Shown here in pieces: positions 34,201-48,759 of a stretch of DNA of 64,000 bases (position 1 is its first letter; every line of letters starts with the position of its first letter). Origin of the DNA: Athripsodes cinereus (Eukaryota > Arthropoda > Insecta > Trichoptera > Leptoceridae); contig OX388316.1 in the NCBI GenBank assembly GCA_947579605.1, forward strand, positions 17,735,290 to 17,799,289. Direction: 5' to 3'. The position numbers and the translations under genes were made by a program. The notes beneath the pieces are model-generated. The model was not told where the DNA came from, made no database searches, and saw nothing but the letters and a program-made list of their open reading frames with translations.

Positions 34201-37200
34201 GACTTACAATTTAAAAAAATAAAAAAATATATCATTCTCTTGACGTATGTCACTTTGGCTTGATATGGCTGCGCCGTGCGAATAATATTTACCTCTTATT
34301 CGCACGGTAGTGTGCGAATAAGGATGAATATTATTCGCACGCCGTGCGAATAAGACCAACCAAAATATTTTCAAGGAGTAATAATACAAAATACGCATGT
34401 TGATTTTAACTATTACTTATCAAACATATTGTAACTAAATCAGTTCGATTGTGAAAAATCATAATAAAATATGCACAAAATCTAATATATAAAAGGAAGA
34501 CGTGTGTGTTACAACACTTATAACTCAAGAATGGCTGTACCGATTTGAATGATCTCTGATTTGTTGGATTCTTCTCCGCCCTGATTAAACTATAGGCTAT
34601 TAAAACATCTTACAAATTCACGGGAAGAAACAATATGAAGAAAATTATTTACGCCATACATTTTTAATTTCAAAAATAAAAACAATATGGAGAGTCCATA
34701 CGCTATTAGCGCCCCCACGTCGCCTATTGCATTGTGCTAAAATAATCCGTAGGTTCTGCTATATTAAGAACCAAATTACTGTAACTAATATGAACGAAAT
34801 GTGTACTAATATTTGTTTACTATAATTCGGTAGTTACATGGCAATAGGTTGTATCTCACTAAAACATAATTTTACAGGAGAGCAAAAACAAAGTTTGCAA
34901 AACAGATATTTCAGCCAAATTTCGAGCATTATATATCAAAATGAAGGTAATTATTATTTCTACAAGATAGATGTAACATTCTCTTAATAATTTCTTCTAC
35001 AAGATGTATGTAACATTCACTAAATAATTTCTTGCAGTTTAAAAATATTTGAGTTTTTTTGCCATGTTGAAGAAAACAATCTTTCTACATGTCAATAAGT
35101 GACGTCTTTTCTCTCTTTATTCTGACTATAAAGAGACATATCCTTTTGCCACATCAAATATTACACTATTTTGAGCATTTTATGGAACAAACTTGAAAAC
35201 GCGAAAAATGCGAGATACAACCTATTGCCATGTAACAACCGAATTATTCGACTAATATTTATGTATCGATAGATATTCTGTCACATAAATGTGGACGTGC
35301 ACAGATTATATTTGAAATTGTATTTTATTTTTGCAGATGGAAAATTATTATTGAACCAAAAATTGTTTTTGTTAATTAAAGATGAAAATAAGAATGTGTT
35401 CATGTAGGTAGTTCTGATGCAAGATTGTGTAGTGAAATTTGCAGACAGAGAAGAAAAATTACGAAGAAAATTATTTACGCCGTACATTTTTAATTTCAAT
35501 AAAAAATGCAATATGGAGAATTATACAAAATCAACAATGAATGATAATTTTTCTATACATTCTGAAATTAGAATCGTTATCCATACAATTTAACATCTGT
35601 AGTTCTGATATTTCAATTTTTAAAAAATCATGGAAAGAATTTTTATAAATTTTAAATGAATAGGTAGGTAAAATCTACCTGAAAAAAAATTAGTACCTAC
35701 ATACATAATTATATTACGTACTGTAGATAATTTATAAACAAATCTGAGTTAAGTATAATTGTTCAACATAAATTGTTCATGTCGGCCGGTGTAGCACGGA
35801 GCTCTTTCCTTTGAGTCACGAGGTCCCGGGTTCGATTCCCGGACAGGGCAAAGGGAAGAATGACCTTTTTCAAATTGTCCTGGGTCTGGGTGTTACATAT
35901 ATATGTATGTGTATATAGTGCATTTTATATGTGTGTATCGTCGCGTTAGTACCTACCCATAATCAAGATTCATCTAAGTTTGGGACTAGCTCGATGTGTG
36001 TGAATTGTCTATGTAAAAAAAATGAATGTAACTTTCGCAGTTTAGCGGCCCCACCCGTTGTCGAGTACTTTTTTTCCATAGAAAACGTAATATTTTTGAA
36101 ACTTGAGGAAATTGTTGCCATATGTAGAATTATTTTAATTTGCCGGCAAAAAAAATCCACTTCGAAAATTAATTTCCTAAAATTCCGTACATATTACTCG
36201 ACAACGGGTGGGGCCGCTCAAGTTTCATACTTGCGAATTTTTTTTCCTATAAAAGAATTTTTCAAAAATTTGGTGACAAAAAAATAATTCACCATATGGC
36301 AACAATTTCCTCAAGGTTCGAAAATATTACTTTTACATGGAAAAAAGTACTCGACAACGGGTGGGGCCGCTAAACTGCGAAAGTTCCAAATGAATTATAT
36401 TTTTTTACACTATACCTTCGATGACACACTTTGACAATTACGGGAGTTTGTGAAGAGATTAATAATATTAATCATTCATAAAGTCAGTGGGAGAGGGCAG
36501 AAGATAGGGCAGGTGTCGAACATGTGTTGAAAGGCTAGGTTTGGAGTGGCCAGAGGTCCTGGAAGCAGCGGTGGACAGTTATCTCTGGAGGAGATACTTA
36601 GGGGCAACGGGTCCCCGACCGAACTAGGACAAGGGGAAGAAGATGTATGTATGAAATCGTTCATTGATTCTTAGGCGGTACGAAGTTCGCCGGGCCAGCT
36701 AGTTAGGTAATAAAGAAATAATGTGTCATATTTTTAAAAACTCTTCTCAGTTAAAACGTCAGCTCAGTCACAAATCAACATATATTATCTACATACCATG
36801 TACATAGCTTAGGTTGCGAGCTTTGAACTATCTAGGACAAAATGCACTCATATCAAAATGCATTGCCTATTGTTTCAATTTCAACTTCGACATTATCAAA
36901 TCAATATTTGCAATATTTTGTTCAAATGTTTAATTTATTTATTCCGTTTCAACGATTTATCTATTTATTAAATTGCATCACTTTTAAGCTATCTTTGTAT
37001 CATCTAAGCCCGTGGTTTTAAAAGCGATTGCTTATAGGTATTTAAATTTGTTCAAAGCTGTGAAATCACGAATGAAAAGTAATAAATTTGATACTGTTTA
37101 TTTTTTATGCAATTATTAGTCAATTTTATCTGAATATAAATATTGTTATTAAATGTGTACCGAATAATTTCGAAACGATGACATCGAATTGGATCATGGC

Positions 37201-40200
37201 TGAACTTTAATATGATATATTTAATTAATCGATTTGGTAGGCTTATATTATGAAAATTTTACAAATGTCTGTGTGTTGGTTTATTTATTCATGTTGTTCT
37301 TCTGGACAATAGATTAATATTTGTCAACACAAAATCAATGATTTTGATGACCCTTTTTTGCCAATCAGACGATGACACGTGTTATGGGGTGTTCACATTT
37401 GGCGAATATCGCCAGCCGAATTTCAAAATATAACGCCAGGCGAAAAAACAAAATTCGCCGTACGCCCATTGATCGTCACACCTGTTCACACAAGTCCACC
37501 GATATAGAAACGATCTGTCAGATGCGCTTTGATTTTGACACTGTTTTCAAAATGGCGTCGAGATGGAGATCGCGAAGTGTTTATTTTTAGTCGAAAATGT
37601 TATAGTAGAGGTTATAAGGCGCCTTTTAATTAAGGAAACAAACGCCACAAACCAACAAAAAAGATAACAGCTGTCACGAAGCGGGAAACATTATAAAATT
37701 TATAGGTTATAAAGCTTTTACCATAGATATAAATGCCGTGCATATCTGCGCATGTGCAAATCGTTCAATCGGCCGAGAAAGTTGGAAGGTGGTCAACTCG
37801 AGACGATATCGTTTCTACTGGTTTTTATCGTTTCAGACTAGCTGTCATTTTGTTCACACGGTTCAAATGGCTGGCGATATTTTGGTGCCCTAGCGATATT
37901 CGCCAAAGTGAGAACACCACATTAAAATGATTTTGCTGGTTTAAATATACTTTACCATAATATTTTTAATTAAAAAAAATATATATTTATGTTACGCGTC
38001 ATATCCCTTATATTAAAATACAATATGATATGTGAAGTGAATAGTGGTGTAGTGACTTAGAATTCGAATAAGCTTTCATGATTTGCGCGTTGGAGAAAAC
38101 AAAAGTAAAATGCAATAAATAAAATCCTTTCTTGGCTGAGACCTTTAGTTATTTTTTAATTTTTGATAATGACTCCATGAAAAATACTCCATACAAATAT
38201 CGTTTTCAAAATGATACAATGACGTTTGATCAAATTGGTTTGGTATAATATACTTACTAAGTAAGGTGTTTGAGGAGCAGCAATGGATCCAATTCTGCCG
38301 ACCATGGAGCAAGTAGCAAGTAGAGAGTGTCTTAATGTAGTAGGGAAGAGTTCAGATGTATACAAATATACTCCGTTTAAAGCAGCTGTTACAAAGAGTT
38401 TCCCAGCAAAGTAAGTCAACAGTAATAACCATTGCAAACCTAAAAAACAATTTGTTAAATTTTAAGGTAATTCAAAAGATCAGAGGCAATAACACACTTT
38501 CGCGTCACGTTCCCGCTCCGTTAGCGTTCGGGTGCAGACGATGTTGCGCCAAAGTGTTAATTTTCGTAACTATTGTGTATCTTAGCAACGAAATTGACAC
38601 TTGCTTGCAACTTCGTCTATACTCGAACGTTAACGGAGCGGGAACGTGACGTGAAAGTGTGTTATTGACTCAGGACTCAGGGAGATAATTGTCGACTCCA
38701 TTTTAGTCCAAAACCATACTTGGTGTCATACAAACATCAAATTAGCGTTCTGGAAATCAGACATCAAATATCTTATAATAATCTTATATATACATTTAAA
38801 AAACCTTATATATACATTTATTTAAGATATTGTCAATCATAGCATATTTATTTATTTTATTTAACAATAATTATACAGACATTACAATACGTAGACTATT
38901 TGATAAAACTTAAATCTAAACATCCTCCTTATAGAGACAAGTCTCGTGTAAAGGAGGGTGGTATAAAAGGTTTCAGATTATTCTGTATAAAAGGTTTCAG
39001 ATTATTCTGGAGCCTTACAATAATTAAAAAAAAACCTTATATATACATTTATTTGAGATATTGTCAATCATAACATATAACGTAGTTGAGTATCGATTGA
39101 AAACTTACTTTCAGAAGGGATGAATGAAAATGCAAGTAAGCAAGCACCTCCAAACAGAAAACATGTAAATAAAGTTTTCTTTCTTCCAACGTAGGCCATT
39201 CCAAAATATGCCAATACGTGAGCAGGAATCTCTGTAGATGCAGCTATTATGAAATTGACAAATCTATTTCCAGGAAGTATTGTGGAGTTAATGGAAAGTC
39301 CGTAGAAGCAAAATGTACAAGTGATCCACCATACTGAGACTGTAAACACACGTAAAATGAGAATTTTTGATTTGATGACTTCAGCCCACGGTGATATTTC
39401 CTTTTCTTTTGCTTCCATTTCATTTGTATTCTTTATATGTTCTATATTCTCAATATTGTAATTGAGATTCTCCAATACTTTGTTTGATATTGTCTTCCCG
39501 TTTGTCTTTGCGATTTTTTCAAGAACTTTTTTGGTTTCTTGGTAACGATGTTTGGATAAGAGCCATCTAGGACTTTCCTCGTATAGCCAATAATATAGGA
39601 TCATGATATATGATGGAGCATAAATAACGAAGAGATATATTCTCCAATATGGTATTCCAAAAGCTGCCAACCCCATGAGCACCTGTCCTATTCCAAAGTA
39701 TATATTCACTAGACATCCACCCGTAACTCTTGTATCTGGCGTCAGGAATTCAAGTACTAGAAATATAAATAAAATAAATTAAAACTATTACGTAATTCTA
39801 ATGTTTGTACATTCACAGACTGAAAATTCATGATCAATATTAATAAACACAGTTAATTTTTCACATTTTTTTTTTAATAAAACTCGAGCGCTTTCGTCAA
39901 AAGCTCAGTCTTCTACTACTATCAGCCTTTCACTACTATCCCACCCCCTCCTATTCCTCCTTCTTAACTTAGATTTATATTTTTCCAATCAGTTTTCTTG
40001 ATAATGTCAAACTGAGCTTTTGACAAAAGCGCTTAAGCTTTATTAAAAAAATAGTGAAATATTAACTGTGTTTATTTATATTGATATTTGTAAAACTATA
40101 ACGTTTATTTTTGTTCACATTTTAAGGATTTCTAGTGACGTTGGCACCGCCCTTCCATCCACAAGGTCTGGATGACCTTCGTTTACAACACACCATTCTT

Positions 40201-43200
40201 ATGAAAACGTCATGATAGCGTTAGGGATTTAGTAGGAAGACGTGATTCGATTGGCGCAGAGATGCTTCTGGATGAAGGATACTAGTTTCTGTCGTGCAGG
40301 CGAACGAATGATTAAAAATTTCTAGAGTCGTAAAATAACATTATAGGATTTAGAAAATTAGATCAAACACAAGTTTCAAATAACGATTACTTACATAACA
40401 CATAAATAGATGAATAGACTCCTGAGCCTAAAGTTGGTTCTAACACTTCCATTGCTGCAAACATGCCATAGCTAACTGAAAGTCCTTTGATGATACCAAG
40501 GGTTCCTTGTATCACAGCGGAGATAATTAATGTGTGAAGTCTGCCAAATTTATCAGAAAACGTGCCAATGAAAGGAAGGGCCAATAGAGTACCCACACTG
40601 TGCAGAGTTCCAAGCAATGTCCTCTTCCATATCTCACAGGGGATGTCTAACTGAAAATATGAAACAATTTATTAATTTTACTTGGAATTCAATTATTCCA
40701 GCGCCATTTAGACGGCAGATCTTGATCCATTTGAGATCTGAAGTATAATATCCCAAAAATGGTTGCTCCTATGGTTTGCATCAACTTTTCTCGATTGGTG
40801 AACCTTATATCATGGCAGTAAGAATGTCACATTGTGTAAACATGGTTCTCTAATCGAATTGTCTGATTGGTTTTGTCATCAACATATTGTGCCCAAATCC
40901 GGTAAAACATAGTATAAACTAAATTTTCTGAATATGAATTTGTATATTCATCAATATTGTCTAGAACAGTGATCCCCAAAGTGGTCTAGGTGGACCCCCA
41001 GGGGTTCACGAGAGACTCGACGGGGGTCCACGATGCGTGACTAAAAAATGGGGGTCCACGAATCCATAGTTTAAGTATCGGATATTCGGTAAAAGCACCA
41101 GATATTGACATAAACAATAGTCGGTAAGAATACCCGATACATTGTAGAAAAAGGTACTGGGAGAAAAATATTCTTTAAGAAAACCGAGGAGTTTTGGAAA
41201 TATTTCAAATTCCTATACCATTTTGAAAATTAATTCGGTGACGGGGGGGGGGGGGGAGTAAAAATTTAAACATTTGACATAAACAATAGTCGGCACAAAT
41301 ACCCGGTACATTGTAGAAAAAGGTACTGGGAGAAAATATTCTGTAAGAATATCGAGGAGTGTTTGAAATATTTCAAATTCCTATACCATTTCAAAAATTT
41401 AGCGACGACGGGGGGGGGGGGGTAGAAATACAGGGGTTCACCGGAACTAACAAATTTTTGGAAGTGGTCCATTAATGTATTACTTATTATATTTTTCATT
41501 AATGTATTACTTATTACGTGGTCATCAAAATAATTAATTCTAACCTGAAGAAATAATGGAAAGATATACTCAAAGATATTTGTGCTTTCTAGACTAGACA
41601 AAAAGCACAAAAAAGTTATGAGATGCGTCACCTTAGAAGACCCCAAGCTTATATAGTTGATCTTTCATGATAGATAAATATTAAATAGTGTTTGATTGTT
41701 TTTCATACTTACTTCTTCAATTAGAGTATTTTCATCTTCATATACATATCCATCACCACAGCGTAATCGGATACTTTGGTTAAAATAATTCGCTGGACAT
41801 GTTTCAATTATTGGGTCTCCAATCCAAGAACTATTGGCTCCAAATCTCTCACATTTGGCTCCTTTAGGAATGCCTGAAGATAGCCATGGTTGGTCGTAGA
41901 TGGAACTGTTGCCATCGCACTCTGGAATACGACATCTGAAGCATAATAAAAATTACATTTTTGGTGAACTCAAATATTTCAATTGCTGACATGAGATCTA
42001 TCAAGATTTACTCGTTCATTATAATATGGGATGATTCGTCATTTACTTTCCTATTAATTTTTCGTTCGTACCGTAAATTTAACATAATCTAATACATGGA
42101 ATGAAGTAAAGGCTAACGCGGACAGATAATTTTAGTGATACCTATTGTGGATTTTTCCAAATATTTTCATTATTTAAATTGGATTGGATAAAAGCGAGTA
42201 TTTGTGCCCATTTCCTGTGTAGGTATATCGCGAATATCTGAATTACTTGAGATACAATTAATATTCATTTTAGCAACAACGCAATATGTGTATCTCTAAG
42301 GGTTCTATGTGGAATTGTATGCATGGCATGGTACATGTACAAGGACAAGAATTTAAAGAAATCATACAGTAGCGAGATGATATTAATGATTAAATAGATA
42401 TCATTCAATAGATACAATAAGCTTTATACAAGTTCAGTATGCTTATTATCCAATAAAGTTTATTTATTTGAACAAAATTTACAAGATATGGCAGTAACGT
42501 GTTTACTCATATAGAATGAGTATTCTTTACTAAGTAATAATTTATACATATGTTTTTTTTTTAAAAAAAAAGATATATCTGGGTTTGTTATAAACCCAAA
42601 TACAACCTTATACACCTTTCACACTAAGCTAAAAGCTTGTGCCGTGAAAGGGGAGTTTGCCGGCACCTGGAATCGAACCACGGACCCCTTGTTCTGAAGG
42701 CCGAGACTCTACCTCCAGGCTACCGACGAACTCGTCATGAATTCTTTTAGTGTTTAATAATGTATGTATTTAAGATATTATGTATTTGTAATATAGATTG
42801 AAGCAAATTATGATATTATTGTATTCATTTCATCTATATATCTATATGCTAACTTTTACACCGTATGTATGCGCTAGTTTTCATATAACACCTATCTATT
42901 TTACATCTCAAATTCAGCAATGAAGTTTGTCACCCATCCTGAATGTCTTGTCATAGTTTTTTGTTGGCACAGAGAAGACAGCTTGCATGTTTATTACATG
43001 CTGCTGATCTGCTAGCTACCCTGTTTGTGGCACATGCCGTGATGGTATAGTAGAGTACTACTCGACAGTAATACTCGACAGGAAATTACAATGGGACAAT
43101 CACATAGATCATTTATGTAAAAGACTTAATTCTGCAATCTACGCCATAAAAAAGGTTAGGGATATCTGTGGGAAAGAAACTGCCAAGACCGTGTACTATG

Positions 43201-46200
43201 CATACTTTCACACAATTATGTCTTATGGTGTATTGTTCTGGGGAATGGGCTCTGGATCAGCTAGAGTGTTTATACTGCAGAAACGAGCACTAAGAACGCT
43301 CCTCAGCATGAGTCCTAGAGACTCTTGTAGAACAATCTTCAAGCAGCAGGAAATACTAACATTACCCTGTGCTTTTGCTTTCGAATGTTTATTATATGCT
43401 CACAAAAATATAAAAAATACACCACTAAACTTAGATTACCACCACTATAATACAACAGCAAAAGAATTGATTCGTCCTCCTGGCCACAGATTGGCAAAAG
43501 TGTCAAAGAGTTTTGTCTGCATGAGTGTGAGACTTTCTAACAACCTTCCAGTCCACCTCAAATCTCTCGATTTTCTATGCTTCAAGAGAGAGGTAAAAAA
43601 TTATCTTGTTAGCAATGCCTTCTAACTCTATTGACGAGTTGTTAACCAATAATCTGACCTGAATGGCATATTGTACCTACTTACTCATTAACGTGCTAAT
43701 AATACTATACCTATACACTAACATAAAAGCGTGTTGTCTAACCCTGACTTTGTTCTTGTGAAATAACTCTTCTAAGGCTCTTACTGCAGTAATGTTTTTT
43801 AGTGAAGAATACACATCTTTGTTGTAATTTGTTTTCATATTCGTCTGTTTTTAGCTGTGGATTTTTTTTATTTTTTTTTTATTTACTTTTATGAAATATT
43901 TTTTACACTCTGACATGGTGCTAAAGGGACCTTTACATCCTTTTAGTACTGAAGAAAATGAATTTATGTTTGTATTTATGTTTGTATTTTGACATGGTGC
44001 TAAAGGGACCTTTTACATCCTTTTAGTACTGAAGAAAAGAATTTATGTATTTATGTTTGTTTATTGTTGTGTCTTGACTTTTCAATTTTTTCTTGTAGGT
44101 ATGTTGTGCTTTACTGCGCTCTTTCTGTTGTATTGATGTTTTTTTTTCCTTCTTTTGTACTATTGTAATGTTGATAAACCCAAGTGTCCTGTAAAGGACC
44201 TACGGGAGATGTTGAAGAATAAAGAGTAGTAGTAGTAGTACCTACCAGGGATGTCGCGAATATTCGCATCCGCATCCGTAAATGTGGAACTTCCCCATGT
44301 ACCTATTTAGACATCTGCATCCGCATCCGCAATAATCAATATGTGGATGCGGATGTAAGATAAGTTGCGACATGAAAGAAATTGGGCAGGGCCGGCGAAT
44401 AGTGCGTGCCGGTCGCACTTGAAATTAACCAATGGGAACGAAAAAATTGGTGAGAAGATCCGACGCGTTTGTAGGCAGTGTTCTTAGTGAACAATTATTA
44501 AGTAGCGCGGGTCTAATTTATGAACCTTAGCGTAACTGGATTGAATCAGAGAAGGCGACAATATAACTTTTTATTACGTATAATGCTTCTATTGTTAACT
44601 TCATTTACTAATAGTAATTAGTAAAAATGTTAATAATTACTACATATATCTACAATTACTACATATATCGGGGTGTACTACATATATCGGGGTGCGAATT
44701 ACTACATATATCGGGGTGTAGAGATAGAATGCCTCCTTGCCGGTACACCCCGGGCAACGCATGGTATATGCGGCTAAAATTCTATCACTAAGTAAAGCAA
44801 CCCAAAATTCAAGAGTTACTGATGCGAAGTTCAATGAAGCGCAGGCAAGCAAACAAGTCCAAAATTAGAAACGATCCAAATAGCCCTTCTCAGGGCTGTT
44901 CGACGAAGGATATTGGTAAAAATATCCGTATACTACAGCTAAATATTGAGGGAATTAGCAGATCCAAAACGGAATTTTTGGTTAAATTGTGTAACGAGAA
45001 TAAAATTGACATAGTCCTACTCCAGGAAACTCACACACCTAATAATGAACAATTGACTACGAGGGGATCACTGGAGGGCTTCACACTGGCGGCTGCATTG
45101 TACCACCGCAGCTTCGGCTGCGCTACCTATATCCGTAACAACATCTACGATTGGACACTGGTCTACACAGGCGATGAAAATGACATCTCGATCATTGTTG
45201 TGAAGGTTAATGAACTCACTGTCGTCAATGTATATAAGCCCCCAAGCCGATCTTGGCCGGATCAAGTCCTGCCTAATATTGTAGCACATCCAACAGTCAT
45301 AATGGGTGATTTTAACAGCCATCACACAGATTGGGGATACCTGAACGAGGACTCAGAGGGGGAGAGATTGGCAGAGTGGATGGACATTGTGAACCTTCAA
45401 CTCATATTTGATGCAAAGGAGAGGGGAACCTTTCATTCTGCCAGATGGAATCGTGACTACAACCCTGACCTTTGTATGGTCAGTAGAAGCAGCTCTGGTA
45501 AACCACAACCAATCTCCCGCATGGTAGGAAAAAACTTCCCACACAGTCAGCACCGCCCTGTTATAGCTACCGTTGGCCACACTGTCACAGTGGTAAACTC
45601 AATCCCAAAACCCCGATGGAATTTTCAAAAGGCTAATTGGGAGGATTATAGATCTGCCCTGGATGGAAAGTTGCAGACATTGGAGCCCACACATAAATAT
45701 TATCCTGAATTCGTGGAGGCCATCATGTCAGCAGCTAAGAAAACTGTTCCCCGTGGCTTCAGAAAATCCTATATACCAGGCTGGAACGAGGAATGTGAGA
45801 GACTTTATAGTGAATTCCTCAGCACTGAGAATCACACGCTGGCTGACCAACTGCTTGAGTCTCTCGATAAAGCTAGAAATGATTAATGGTCAACACTTAT
45901 GGAAAGCCTAGATTTCAAGCACTCCAGCCGTAAAGCTTGGTCACTTCTGCGGAAACTGGGACAGAGCCCTCCCCAAAACCAAGCCATACATGCATCTGCA
46001 AACAAGATTGCTGACCGAATAGTGGAGAACAGCAGATCAAAAAGAGATAAATGTCACCAAAGGGTATAGTCTTAAAGAACCTGAGAAACATAAAGAGTAC
46101 AGCTGAACAAAAATCGATCCATGCCCGCCCATTCTCAGCATCAGAAGTAGAGATCGCAGTTCATTCACTGAAGGCTGGGAAGGCAGCTGGGCATGATGGC

Positions 46201-48036
46201 ATTTTCCCGGAGTTTTTGAAAAGCGGTGGCGAAAACATGATCTCCTGGCTGGCCGCATTCTACAGCAATGTCCTGTCTACTGGCAACGTCCCACCACTGT
46301 TCAAGAAAGCAAAAATTATTGCTCTACTAAAACCTGGAAAACCGCAAAGTGACCCATGCAGCTACCGCCCGATATCCTTACTGAGCGTCTGCTACAAGGT
46401 AATGGAAAGACTAATCCTCAATCGAGTAGAACCCATCATAAATCTCTATGTGCCAGTAGAACAAGCAGGTTTCAGAGCAGGACGTAGTTGCTGTGATCAG
46501 GTAACAGCCCTCACTACATATATAGAAGATGGTTTCCAGAAAAAGTTAAAAACAGGCATTTCTTGACCTAACTGCAGCGTACGACACCGTGTGGCGCCAG
46601 GGACTGCTGCTGAAGTTCATGAAGATAATACCATGCAGGACTTTGGGAAATTTCTGTAATAATATACTCTCAAATCGATACTTTGTTGTACATATTGGCG
46701 ACGAGACCAGCGGAGGGAGACGACTAAATAATGGGCTGCCACAGGGCTCGGTGCTGGCCCCACTTCTTTTTAACCTGTATACAAGTGACCTGCCAAACAC
46801 AATATGCAGAAAATTTATCTATGCTGATGACATTGTTCTGGCGTCTAGAAGCCCGACGTTCAAAAAGTGCCAGGACGATCTGCAAAGGGACATTGCTACC
46901 CTAGCAGATTATTTTAAAAAATGGAGACTGAAGTTAATTTTAACTAAAACGGAAGTGACAGTCTTCCATCTCAGTAACCGCCTAGCCAACCATAAGCTAG
47001 ACATCACACTCGACGGCCTAACCTTAAAAAATAATGCTAACCCTAAATACCTGGGTGTGACACTTGACAGGTCGTTGACTTATAGGAATCACCTTGCTGG
47101 AGTGGCTGCTAAGGTCCGCACTAGGAACAATATCATACAGAAGCTCACGGGCACCAGCTGGGGGGCTAACGCGGAAACACTCAGAACCTCTTCTCTGGCT
47201 CTGGTATATTCTGCAGCGGAGTACTGTGCCCGGTGTGGACCAACAGTAGTCACACTCGTGCATTGGACACACAGCTAAACAAGACCATGCGTATGATTAG
47301 TGGAACCATTGGGTCTACGCCGGTCGGGTGGCTCCCCGTGCTGTGCAATATCGCACCACCTAATTTACGTAGAAGGGAAGCAACAAGGAAGGAATGGTCC
47401 AAGTACAATAATAACTCGGATCTCCCTCTTCATCAGGATATACCTCTTAATGCTCGCCTACGTCTGAAGTCCAGACATCCATCTTGGCAACTGGGGAAGA
47501 AACTCGCTGAGGAGGGGTCCACAATCAATGAGATGTGGCGTAGTGAATGGAATACGCAAAATCCTGACGTAAGACATCTTATAACAGATCCGACACAAAG
47601 ACTCCCAGGGTTTAACCTGCCACGGAAGCAGTGGTCGAGAATTAATAGAATCCGAACTGGCCATGGCAGATGCGGACATCTTCTCCACTTATGGGGCAAG
47701 AGAGACCACCCACTATGCGCATGTGGTCAAATTGAAACAATGAACCATATTGTGGAGGATTGTTCCCTGAGTAGATTTGCCGGCGGTATAGAGGAGATTC
47801 ATCGGGTGTCGCCACGGGCAATCGAATATATTAATAACTTAGACGCAGAGCTATAGCTCTTAGTTAACTCTATGCACAGGGGTCGCTTGCATACGAAATA
47901 ATAATAATAAAAAAAGTACATATTAAGGAATAAAATCTAATACTCTACATCAGGGGTCGGCAACCTTTTAGCTGTGGTGTGCCAAGCCACTCGACCAATA
48001 TGATTCAGGGTGCCGCCTTAATTCTATATATAAATT

Positions 48037-48076
<40 letters not shown>

Positions 48077-48719
48077 TATATAAGTATCGCTTTTGGGTAT
48101 CAGGCTTGTAATCAGGCTGATTGTCATAGTAATAATACCTACATACTTTCGACCTACCCGCATACCTCAGTGGCCTAACGGTTAGAGTGCTTGACTCGTA
48201 ACACAGGGGTACCGGGTTCGATTCCTAGTAGGTGCGGTTGGCTGGACGAAGTCGCTTTTCAGCGATGAGTGCAGTCACCCGCTCTGAAAGGAGTATATGA
48301 AAGAAGCATAAGAGAGAAAAGGTGGAATGGGTGAACGTTACCATGGTGTAAAGCGCTTAAGCCAGCCAGAGCCGATTCGTAAGCGTCGGGACACCTAATA
48401 CTTTCTCTCTACTCTGCAAGTGATGCTTAGCTTCATGTTAAAATCATACCTATCGTGTTACATCTCACATATAATTCACATACGTAAGTGCAAATAACCA
48501 GTTTAATACGAAAATCAAAGCATTCGCATATATATATATATATATATTCCGTACTCACATATAATTCACATACGTAAGTGCAAATAACCAGTTTAATACG
48601 AAAATCAAAGCATTCGCATATATATATAGATTCCGAAAGCTCGCGAACAAAAACTTCGACGCGACGTATCCGTAAAGAATATACAATCACATATTCCTCG
48701 TCGCGAAAATCTATTTCAA

Positions 48720-48759
<40 letters not shown>

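Larger units (their letters stand above)
26355..34372. mobile_element. Foldback-like element with compound inverted ends, carrying nested insertions
   Basis: The outer ends are inverted copies of each other. AAAATATTTGGTT is followed by a palindromic cap (TTCGCACGGCGTGCGAA), an inner palindrome around CGCACACTACCGTGCG, then AAGCCAAAGTGACATACG and 185-187-bp subrepeats (two on the left, three plus a partial on the right). The left arm is about 26,355-26,855. The right arm is 28,783-29,300 continued at 34,167-34,372. Removing the inserted SINE and LTR element leaves about 3.2 kb. The middle (26,870-28,780) holds RTE fragments and no transposase. Target duplication not evident. Confidence 0.7.
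34481..36702 (+). mobile_element. Complete non-autonomous Helitron, 2.2 kb
   Basis: Starts A|TCTAATATATAAAAGG and ends with a GGCG/CGCC hairpin region (GGCGGTACGAAGTTCGCC) then CTAG|T at 36,699-36,703. It carries a MITE, a SINE, a second MITE and an RTE scrap, and no Rep/helicase. The first kb is repeated inverted at 1-1,040. Confidence 0.7.
44690..47916 (+). mobile_element. Nearly full-length non-LTR retrotransposon, frameshifted
   Basis: Endonuclease, reverse transcriptase and a C-terminal zinc-binding motif occur in order over 3 kb, ending in an ATAATAATAATAAAAAAA tail at 47,898-47,916. At least three frame changes separate the open blocks, so the element is dead. The 5' side has short tandem copies of CTACATATATCGGGGTG (44,640-44,720). 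It is in intron 1 of the SLC22 gene, opposite in orientation to it. Confidence 0.85.

Noticed and set aside
35931..36287. 118-codon ORF
   Set aside because: Spans the SINE tail and MITE arms; its antisense counterpart is equally open because of the inverted repeat.
38356..38649. 97-codon plus-strand ORF
   Set aside because: Runs antisense to exon 5 of the transporter and into the M1 MITE.
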